Below are positions 7,624 to 14,412 of a stretch of DNA of 22,700 bases, one piece after another. The notes below the pieces were generated by a model. That model was not told the DNA's origin. It did no database searches and saw only the letters and a program-made list of their open reading frames with translations. The translations under genes were made by a program, and so were the position numbers. Source of the stretch: Colimorpha_A sp045533115 (lineage in GTDB: Bacteria > Bacillota > Clostridia > Oscillospirales > CAG-272); NCBI GenBank assembly GCA_045533115.1, contig JAZSHF010000055.1, forward strand, positions 1 to 22,700. Reading direction: 5' to 3'. The stretch's first letter is position 1. Each line of letters starts with the position of its first letter.

Positions 7624-9891
7624 TTAAAGCTTGTTTCTCATAATTTTTCCGCTGATCGTCTTGGGAAGCTCGGTTCTGAACTCAACGATTCTCGGATATT
7701 TGTAGGGAGCGGTACGGGACTTGACGTAATCCTGAATCTCCTTTTTAAGCTCGTCGGTAGCGTTCGTTCCCGGGACGAGAACGATGCACGCCTTGACGAC
7801 CTGACCTCTTACCTCGTCGGGTGCAGCACAAACACCGCATTCGAGAACGTAGGGAAGCTCCATAATAGTCGACTCGATCTCAAACGGTCCGATACGGTAG
7901 CCCGAAGATTTGATGACGTCATCGGCACGGCCGACGTACCAATAGTAGCCGTCCTCATCGCGCCATGCAAGGTCGCCCGTATGGTACATTCCGTCGTGCC
8001 ATACGTTCCGCGTTGCTTCTTCGTTTAAGTAGTAGCCGAGGAAGACTCCGCAGGAGACCTTCTTGTCGGTGCGGATGACGATCTCGCCGTTAACACCGTC
8101 GGGAACTGGATTTCCGTCGGTATCGACGAGGTCGATTCCGTATCCCGGAACGGGTTTACCCATAGCGCCCGGTTTAAGCTGCGTGCCGTAGAGATTTGCG
8201 ATACCGAGGGTCATTTCGGTCTGACCGAAGCCCTCTGCGATGTGAAGTCCCGTTGCCTTCTCAAACTGATAGTAGACCTCGGGGTTAAGCGCCTCGCCTG
8301 CCGTCGTCGCGTGACGGATAGAGGAAAGATCGTACTTGCTCAGATCCTGCTTGATGAGCATTCTGTACATAGTGGGCGGAGCGCAGAAGGTCGTGATTCC
8401 GTACTGCTTGAACATCGGCAGGATCTTCTCGGAATCGAAGCGGTCGAAATCGTATGTGAACACCGCGCCCTCGCAGAGCCACTGACCGTAAAGCTTGCCC
8501 CAGAGTGCCTTTCCCCAGCCCGTTTCGGAGATGGTGAAGTGAAGTCCGTCCTGCTCGCAAAGGTGCCAGTATTTGGCGGTTACGAAGTGACCGAGAGCGT
8601 ACTTATACGAGTGCATCGCCATCTTCGGATAGCCCGTCGTTCCCGACGTGAAGAGCATAAGCATCGGATCGGAGCCGCAGGGAGCATCGTCCTCGCGGAC
8701 AAAGCGGCGGCTGAAGAGCGAATATTCGGAGTCAAAATCGTGCCAGCCGTCACGGCTTCCGCCGACGAGAACCTTTGTAAGCTCATTTCCGTATGCCTTT
8801 TCGGCAAGCTCGACCTGACGGGAGGTATCACCGTCAGCAGTACAGAGAATAGCGGAGACGCCTGCGGCGTTAAAACGGTAGGTGAAGTCCTTTTCAACGA
8901 GCTGATTCGTCGCGGGAATTGCGATAGCACCGAGCTTGTGAAGACCGAGAATTGCGAACCAGAACTGATAGTGACGCTTGAGAACGAGCATTACGCGGTC
9001 GCCGCGCTTGATGCCGAGCGACTTGAAGTAATTGGCGCTCTGAGATGACGCGTCCTTCATATCCTTGAATGTGAAGCGGCGCTCTGTCATATCGTTTGAA
9101 ACGTGAACCATAGCGAGCTTGTCGGGCTGACGGCGAGCGATCTCGTCAACGGTATCGAAGGCGAAGTTATACTTCTCCTCGTTTTCATAATTAACGTCGG
9201 TGAGAACTCCGTGCTCGTCCTCGGTCGTCTTTACGAACTTCTCGCAAAGGAGAGGCGCTCTCGTTGCTGTATGCTCGCCGTTTCCGATATACATCGGCTG
9301 GTCGGTCGCGTCGGACGCCATGATCATGGCAAGGAATACGCAATCCTCTCCGTCAACGGCGATCATTCCGTGGGGAGTTGACGACTTGAAGAAGACGCTG
9401 TCGCCCTCGCGGAGCACCTCCTCGCGGTCGCCGATGCGGATACGCATCGAGCCCTTGACTACCATATCAAATTCCTGTCCTGCGTGAGTAACGGTATGTA
9501 TCGGCTGCTTCTGAAGCTCCTCCGAATACTGATAGGTTACCCAATATGGAGTTGCGAGCTTTTTACGGAAGAGGGGCGCCATATCCTGGATCGTGATGCC
9601 GTCCTCGCTTGCGGTGGTAAGTCCCTCGCCGCGGCGGGTTACGGTGTAGCCCGAAAGCTTTGCGCTGTGTCCCTCGAGAATGTCGGTAAGCTCAAGTCCG
9701 AACGCCTTTGCACACTTGTGAATAAAGGTAAAGGGAAGGTCGATAGTTCCCGTCTCGTAGGAACGGTAGGTCTCCTCGTTCACCTCGGTCATTTCAGCCA
9801 TTTCCTTGTAGGTATAGCCCATGATCTGACGCATCTCACGAATACGCTGTGCGATGCTTTGCAGTTGATTCATACTTGATTGTGCGGTCAT
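7624..9891 (-). CDS. HTH-cupin-acyl-CoA synthetase fusion (AMP-forming), copy 2; first gene after the T-box
   Basis: 755 aa with the same architecture as its downstream paralogue: XRE helix-turn-helix (~14-74), cupin (~112-194; THAGQEFDMVVKG, then EGD, then STPHGMIA), and an AMP-forming acyl-CoA synthetase (~240-755) with ATP loop TSGTTGYPK (415-423), GFGQTE, YHTGDLAWRDEDG, GRADDVIKSSGY and catalytic Lys K749 in TISGKI. The two copies share long identical blocks in the ligase domain and diverge in the N-terminal domains and in part of the acid pocket, so they may prefer different short branched acids. I choose the ATG at 9891, which has AAAGGA 9 nt upstream; a TTG at 9909 lies within that signal. 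It directly follows the T-box terminator, so it is the gene most tightly under tRNA control. Aromatic or straight-chain acids remain possible substrates. Confidence 0.9.
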   Translation of the reverse strand: MTAQSSMNQLQSIAQRIREMRQIMGYTYKEMAEMTEVNEETYRSYETGTIDLPFTFIHKCAKAFGLELTDILEGHSAKLSGYTVTRRGEGLTTASEDGITIQDMAPLFRKKLATPYWVTYQYSEELQKQPIHTVTHAGQEFDMVVKGSMRIRIGDREEVLREGDSVFFKSSTPHGMIAVDGEDCVFLAMIMASDATDQPMYIGNGEHTATRAPLLCEKFVKTTEDEHGVLTDVNYENEEKYNFAFDTVDEIARRQPDKLAMVHVSNDMTERRFTFKDMKDASSQSANYFKSLGIKRGDRVMLVLKRHYQFWFAILGLHKLGAIAIPATNQLVEKDFTYRFNAAGVSAILCTADGDTSRQVELAEKAYGNELTKVLVGGSRDGWHDFDSEYSLFSRRFVREDDAPCGSDPMLMLFTSGTTGYPKMAMHSYKYALGHFVTAKYWHLCEQDGLHFTISETGWGKALWGKLYGQWLCEGAVFTYDFDRFDSEKILPMFKQYGITTFCAPPTMYRMLIKQDLSKYDLSSIRHATTAGEALNPEVYYQFEKATGLHIAEGFGQTEMTLGIANLYGTQLKPGAMGKPVPGYGIDLVDTDGNPVPDGVNGEIVIRTDKKVSCGVFLGYYLNEEATRNVWHDGMYHTGDLAWRDEDGYYWYVGRADDVIKSSGYRIGPFEIESTIMELPYVLECGVCAAPDEVRGQVVKACIVLVPGTNATDELKKEIQDYVKSRTAPYKYPRIVEFRTELPKTISGKIMRNKL

Positions 9892-9924
9892 AATTTGTTT
9901 TCCTTTCAAACAGATATTCCAAAC

Positions 9925-9960
9925 AAAAAACGTCCCAAGAAAAAACCTTTTCTTGAGACG
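9925..9960 (-). terminator. T-box-controlled attenuator hairpin
   Basis: A 13-bp stem allowing G-U pairs (9931-9943 with 9948-9960) plus a six-T tail lies between the T-box sequence and the Shine-Dalgarno of synthetase copy 2. It is the mutually exclusive alternative to the antiterminator formed with TGGTACCGCGG. Confidence 0.9.
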
Positions 9961-10180
9961 AGTAAATGAATACCCGCGGTACCACTCAAATTACGGAGAA
10001 CCGTCACTTTAGGCTCTAACAAGCCCTCGCCCTTAACGCGGGAAACGGAATGCCCTGACCTTCGCTCGGACATTCGACTCGGAAGTGATATGCACATTGG
10101 CACCAAGCTGTCGGCTCACACCGTCCGCCGACTCTCTGAAAGCTTAAGTTACCGTGCCGTCTTCGTCACAGTCTTTATCT
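9925..10180 (-). ncRNA. T-box riboswitch leader, specifier AUC (isoleucine)
   Basis: On the minus strand, Stem I can be traced: GACT/AGTC at the base, GCAC/GTGC above the specifier loop, AAGCT/AGCTT, an AGAGAG bulge region, and GTCGGC/GCCGAC closing the GGACGGTGTGA apical part. The specifier strand between GTGC and AGTC contains ATC (plus positions 10087-10089) followed by the conserved A and then CTTCCGAG, matching the pattern of known T-boxes. The T-box sequence TGAGTGGTACCGCGGG is at 9973-9988. The terminator hairpin CGTCTCAAGAAAA/TTTTCTTGGGACG (9931-9960) ends in six Ts (9925-9930). Uncharged tRNA-Ile should stabilise the antiterminator and switch on the operon. Confidence 0.95.
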
Positions 10181-10203
10181 TGGGTTATTTTGTTGATGTA
10201 AAC

Positions 10204-10232
10204 ATTTTACCACGATGAAGCGTATTTGTCAA
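10204..10232 (-). promoter_or_regulatory. Sigma-A promoter of the T-box operon
   Basis: The minus strand reads TTGACA (10227-10232), a 17-nt spacer, then TAAAAT (10204-10209). The predicted start near 10197 lies about 17 nt before the first bases of Stem I, the usual geometry for a T-box transcript. Confidence 0.8.
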
Positions 10233-10327
10233 ATGTTTTTTGCTCAAAAACTGCAAAAAAATTTTACTGCGTCGCTTTTTCATTTTGTACAAAAGCATCA
10301 AAAGTTGCCTCTTCGTTTTATTTTCTC

Positions 10328-10356
10328 TTGACAATTCGGGCGTTTGGTGATTAAAT
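10328..10356 (+). promoter_or_regulatory. Sigma-A promoter of the divergent LeuA-like/TIM-ligase unit
   Basis: TTGACA (10328-10333), a 17-nt spacer and TTAAAT (10351-10356). It is back to back with the T-box promoter; the roughly 95 bp between the two -35 boxes (10233-10327) is A/T-rich, with no gene or clear operator that I can see. The leader to the first ATG is about 80 nt and carries AGAAGGAG (10421-10428). Confidence 0.65.
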
Positions 10357-10441
10357 AGATAAATAAGTAATGTAGACACCGAGATCGCCGATTTACTGCG
10401 GCATTTCGAAAATTTCGATTAGAAGGAGTTGAAAGGCATTT

Positions 10442-11851
10442 ATGAAACAGATCAGAATCAGTGACGCCACGATGAAGCAGACTTTTGAGGACTTCGTGCT
10501 ATCTTTTAAGGAAAAGATCGAGCTATCGAAGCTACTAAATAAGCTTGGCGTTGACGTGATCGAGCTCGGTTTCATAAAGAACGCCCGCATCGATTCGCTT
10601 CAGATAAAATCCATTTCTTCGGCGGTGAAGGACAGTATAATTGCCGTTCCCGTTGAGCTTAATAATGAAAGCATTGAAATGACGTGGAGCGCTCTCCAGA
10701 GCGCCGAAAAGCCGCGCCTTCAGGTATGTGCGCCCGCATCTCAGGTGCAGATAGAGTATATTTCTCACAAAAAGCCCGATGCAATGCTTGAAACCGTGAA
10801 GAATGCCGTTTCTGCTTGTAAGAAGCTTTGTAACGACGTCGAATTTGTTGCAGAGGATGCAACGAGAAGCGATAAGATGTTTCTTGCCCAGCTTGTCAAC
10901 GGTGCAATAGAGGCGGGAGCTACTACCGTAACGCTTTGCGATACTGCGGGAACGATGCTTCCCTCCGAATTTGCAGAGTTTATTAAGGAGCAGTACGATG
11001 CGATCCCTGCCCTTAAAAACGTAACTCTCGGAATCTCCTGCGCGGATACTATCTCGATGGCAGATGCCTGCGCCGTTGCGGCGGTAGCGGAGGGAGCAAC
11101 TCAGATCAGAGCGGCGGCATATCCCGTCGACTGTGCAGACCTCTCGAACGTCGCGCGCGTTATTTCGGCAAAGGCAGATGCGCTCGGCGCGGGCTGTAAT
11201 ATTGCAGTTACTCAGATCAGCAGAATCATAGATCAGATAAATTGGCTTTGCAACCCATCGAAGGGAAACGGAAGCGCACTCGCGATCGGCGATCACGACG
11301 ATTCGGGAGTGTTCCTCACCTCTCATGATGACGAAAGCGCGGTCTCCGCGGCGGTCGAGAAGCTCGGCTACGATCTTTCCGAGGCCGACAGCGGTAAGGT
11401 ATACGCGGCTTTCCGTCAGATAGCTGAAAGAAAGGAAAAAGTGTCCTACAAGGAGCTTGACGCTATCGTTGCATCGAGCGCAATGCAGGTTCCCCCGACC
11501 TATAAGCTTGACACATACGTTATCACCTCGGGAAATACCATCTCCGCGACCGCTCATATCAAGCTCGAAAAGAACGGTCGAAGCGTTGAGGGCGTTTATA
11601 TTGGAGACGGATCGATAGACGCCGCCTTCCAGGCAATAGAAAAGATAACCGGCTGTCACTATGAGCTTGACGATTTCCAGCTTCAGGCAGTAACCGAGGG
11701 ACGCGAGGCGATGGGACAGACCGTCGTTAAGCTCCGCGCAAACGGAAAGGTCTATTCGGGACGCGGAATCTCTACCGACATCGTCGGTGCGGGAATTCAG
11801 GCGTATCTCTCTGCGCTCAATAAGATAATCTACGAGGAGGATGCCGAATGA
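10442..11851 (+). CDS. LeuA-like protein (HMGL-like TIM barrel plus LeuA regulatory domain) with degenerate active site
   Basis: 469 aa with the two-domain plan of 2-isopropylmalate/citramalate synthases. The barrel retains VEFVAEDATRS (about 133-143), VTLCDTAGTM (163-172) and an ALAIGDHDDSG segment. The C-terminal LeuA dimer/regulatory domain (about 353-465) is convincing: GDGSIDAAFQAIE (388-400) and GRGISTDIVGAGIQAYLSALN (440-460). The catalytic features are missing. The N-terminal R-D-G-x-Q loop is replaced by 'ATMKQTF' (9-15), the metal-binding H-x-H-N-D segment by 'ISCAD' (198-202), and the S-G-I-H motif by 'SGVF'. It is therefore probably not a normal acyl-CoA/2-oxoacid condensing enzyme. 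A regulatory or ligand-sensing role (the LeuA domain binds leucine or isoleucine in relatives) is inference. It overlaps the next gene by 4 nt (ATGA). Confidence 0.82.
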   Translation: MKQIRISDATMKQTFEDFVLSFKEKIELSKLLNKLGVDVIELGFIKNARIDSLQIKSISSAVKDSIIAVPVELNNESIEMTWSALQSAEKPRLQVCAPASQVQIEYISHKKPDAMLETVKNAVSACKKLCNDVEFVAEDATRSDKMFLAQLVNGAIEAGATTVTLCDTAGTMLPSEFAEFIKEQYDAIPALKNVTLGISCADTISMADACAVAAVAEGATQIRAAAYPVDCADLSNVARVISAKADALGAGCNIAVTQISRIIDQINWLCNPSKGNGSALAIGDHDDSGVFLTSHDDESAVSAAVEKLGYDLSEADSGKVYAAFRQIAERKEKVSYKELDAIVASSAMQVPPTYKLDTYVITSGNTISATAHIKLEKNGRSVEGVYIGDGSIDAAFQAIEKITGCHYELDDFQLQAVTEGREAMGQTVVKLRANGKVYSGRGISTDIVGAGIQAYLSALNKIIYEEDAE

Positions 11852-14358
11852 AGCTTTCCTTCTCAAACAGGGGCTGGCGCGAGCTTTCATTTGAAAAGAT
11901 GCTCGATACCGCGCTCGAAATGGGCTTCGCGGGCGTTGAGCTCTATAATCTCCATACCTTTAATTCCATGACCGACAAGGGTGCTCCCTTTCATAAATAT
12001 AACGTAGCGTCAACTGCACGTCAGATGCGTGAAAGAAACGTATCTATTCCGTGCTTCGATACGTCCTGCGATATTTCGGGCGACCCGACGGTAATCCATA
12101 CTGTCATCGCTCTTATGGAGATCGCGCACAATGCAAACGTTCCTTACGTTGTCGTTTGCGCTCTTCACGACGACGAAAATGCCGTTAAGAGCGCACTTAC
12201 AGCAATTTTGCAAAAGGCTGAGCAGCTTTCGGTTTCGATACTCGTAAAAACGAGCGGCATATATTCCGACACCTCGCGTCTGCGTGCGCTCCTTGAGGGC
12301 TTTGCGTCTGACCGGCTTGCCGCCCTTTGGGACGTTCATCACACCTATCGCGACAACGGCGAAAGCGGCGACGATACGATAAAAAATCTCGGCGCCTACG
12401 TTTGCCACGTTCACGTCCGCGATTCCGACGATAACGGCGATTATCAGCTTATCGGAGAGGGAACTATGCCGATATGCGACGTTATGCGCGCTCTTTCGTC
12501 GGTAAATTACGACGCCTTCATTTCCCTTGAATGGAAGCCCGAATGGCTTGAAGGACTTGACGATCCCGAAATCATTTTCCCTCATTTCGTAAACTATATG
12601 TCCCGTTTCCACTCGACTCGGGATATGAAAAAGACGCTCTATTTTAATCACGACGGAAGCGGACAGTATATCTGGAAAAAGGACGAGCTTATCGACCTTA
12701 CCTTCTCTCAGGTGCTCGACAGGGTTGCAGAGGAGTTTCCCGACCAGTACTGCTTCAAGTATACGACTCTCGATTACACGCGTACCTATGCGGAATTCAG
12801 AGAGGACGTTGACCGCTTTGCGCGTGCGCTCGTTTCGCTCGGCGTAAAGGCGGGCTCAAAGGTCGCGGTATGGGCAACCAATCTGCCCGCGTGGTATATT
12901 ACCTTCTGGGCAACTACGAAGCTCGGTGCTGTTCTTGTAACGGTGAACACCGCGTATAAGATACACGAGGCGGAATACCTGCTTCGTCAGTCCGATACGC
13001 ATACCCTCGTTATGATAGAGAGCTGTCTTGATTCGAACTATGCCGAGATAATCAACACTCTCTGTCCCGAGATAAAGGACGCGACACCCGGCGAGCCGCT
13101 TCACTGTAAGAAGCTTCCGTTCCTTCGTAACGTAATAACGGTGGGCTTTAAGCAAAAGGGATGCTTGACCTTCGACGAGGCGATGGCACGCTATAAGCTG
13201 GTCCGCCGCGAGACTGTGGCAAGAATGGCGGCGGCAGTACGTCCGTCCGACGTCTGCAATATGCAGTATACGTCGGGCACGACGGGCTTCCCCAAGGGCG
13301 TTATGCTCACGCACTATAACGTTGTTAACAACGGTAAATGTATAGGCGACAGAATGGGTCTTTCGACAGCCGATCGAATGATGATACACGTTCCGATGTT
13401 TCACTGCTTCGGAATGACTCTTTCAATGACCTCGTCGATGACACACGGCACGACAATGTGTCCGATGCCGTATTTCTCGGCAAAATCCTCTCTTGCCTGC
13501 ATAAACCAGGAGAAGATAACCTGCTTCAACGGCGTTCCGACGATGTTTATCGCGATGTTCAACCACCCCGACTACCGCCGCACCGATTTTTCTCACATGA
13601 GAACGGGAATAATGGCGGGCGCGGGATGTCCGCCTGAGCTGATGAAGCGCGCGGCGCAGCCCGACGAGATGAATATGACGGGAATAGTCAGCGTTTACGG
13701 TCAGACGGAATGTGCGCCCGGTAACACGATGAGCTCGTGGACCGATTCGCTTGAGGTCAGAACCGAAACCGTCGGCTACGCATTCCCGCACGTCCGCTGT
13801 AAGATAGTCGATCCCGAAACGGGAGAAGAGCTTGGCGCGGGACAGAACGGCGAATTTTGCGCCAAGGGCTATAACACGATGAAGGGCTATTATAAAATGC
13901 CGAACGCGACGAAGGACACCGTCGACGAGGACGGCTGGCTCCATTCGGGCGACCTCGCTTCCCGCGATGAGGACGGTAACTACCGTATAACGGGACGCCT
14001 TAAGGATATGATAATCCGCGGCGGCGAAAACATCTACCCGAAGGAAATTGAGGAATTTATCTACACTCACCCGATGACGAAGGACGTTCAGGTAATCGGC
14101 GTTCCCGATAAGAAGTACGGCGAGGAGATAATGGCTTGCATTATCCTCAAGGAAGAGGGAAGCGTTACCGTCGAGGAAATGGCCGCGTACATCAAGGCGA
14201 ATATGGCGCGCCATAAGGTGCCGAAATATATCAAGTTCGTCGACAGCTTCCCGATGAACGCCGCAGGCAAGATCCTTAAATATAAAATGCGTGAGGACGC
14301 GGCAAAGCGCCTCGGACTTATCGGCGACGGTTCCGACACGGCAGGCCCCGGAAAGTAA
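11848..14358 (+). CDS. Fusion of a TIM-barrel isomerase/epimerase-like domain to an AMP-forming acyl-CoA synthetase
   Basis: 836 aa. Residues ~1-255 resemble the xylose isomerase-like/AP endonuclease 2 TIM-barrel family: GFAGVELYN (26-34), WDVHHTYRDNG (161-171), HVHVRDSD (187-194) and ISLEWKPEW (225-233), so the likely metal ligands (Asp162, His165, His189, Glu228) are present. Residues ~280-825 are a FadD/AcsF-like acyl-CoA synthetase with YTSGTTGFPKG (474-484), VYGQTE, WLHSGDLASRDEDG, GRLKDMIIRGGENIYP and a catalytic Lys near 808 (NAAGKIL). The frame is continuous through the join, with no sign of a frameshift. The start overlaps the stop of the LeuA-like gene, so the two are coupled. The ligase half differs in type from the two ligases across the promoter. 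The substrate of the barrel is unknown. Confidence 0.88.
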   Translation: MKLSFSNRGWRELSFEKMLDTALEMGFAGVELYNLHTFNSMTDKGAPFHKYNVASTARQMRERNVSIPCFDTSCDISGDPTVIHTVIALMEIAHNANVPYVVVCALHDDENAVKSALTAILQKAEQLSVSILVKTSGIYSDTSRLRALLEGFASDRLAALWDVHHTYRDNGESGDDTIKNLGAYVCHVHVRDSDDNGDYQLIGEGTMPICDVMRALSSVNYDAFISLEWKPEWLEGLDDPEIIFPHFVNYMSRFHSTRDMKKTLYFNHDGSGQYIWKKDELIDLTFSQVLDRVAEEFPDQYCFKYTTLDYTRTYAEFREDVDRFARALVSLGVKAGSKVAVWATNLPAWYITFWATTKLGAVLVTVNTAYKIHEAEYLLRQSDTHTLVMIESCLDSNYAEIINTLCPEIKDATPGEPLHCKKLPFLRNVITVGFKQKGCLTFDEAMARYKLVRRETVARMAAAVRPSDVCNMQYTSGTTGFPKGVMLTHYNVVNNGKCIGDRMGLSTADRMMIHVPMFHCFGMTLSMTSSMTHGTTMCPMPYFSAKSSLACINQEKITCFNGVPTMFIAMFNHPDYRRTDFSHMRTGIMAGAGCPPELMKRAAQPDEMNMTGIVSVYGQTECAPGNTMSSWTDSLEVRTETVGYAFPHVRCKIVDPETGEELGAGQNGEFCAKGYNTMKGYYKMPNATKDTVDEDGWLHSGDLASRDEDGNYRITGRLKDMIIRGGENIYPKEIEEFIYTHPMTKDVQVIGVPDKKYGEEIMACIILKEEGSVTVEEMAAYIKANMARHKVPKYIKFVDSFPMNAAGKILKYKMREDAAKRLGLIGDGSDTAGPGK

Positions 14359-14364
14359 ATAAAA

Positions 14365-14404
14365 TTAAGCTCCCTCTGAGGCGGATGCCTCAGAGGGAGC
14401 TTTC
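14365..14404. terminator. Bidirectional terminator between convergent genes
   Basis: A perfect 16-bp stem (14367-14382 with 14387-14402, GGAT loop) lies between the TIM-ligase stop (14358) and the stop of the surface-protein gene (14413). A/T-rich flanks on both sides give modest U-tracts in each direction. Confidence 0.85.
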
Positions 14405-14412
14405 ATTATTGA

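Noticed and set aside
10084..10092. Reading the T-box specifier as TAT (Tyr) one frame away
   Set aside because: The codon in known T-boxes is followed by a conserved purine, and the ATC-A-CTTCCGAG register fits that pattern; TAT would be followed by C. The branched-chain gene content also fits Ile.
10535..11890. 451-codon minus-strand frame opposite the LeuA-like gene
   Set aside because: No motif, no Shine-Dalgarno, and shadow-like composition; the plus frame has a clear LeuA regulatory domain.
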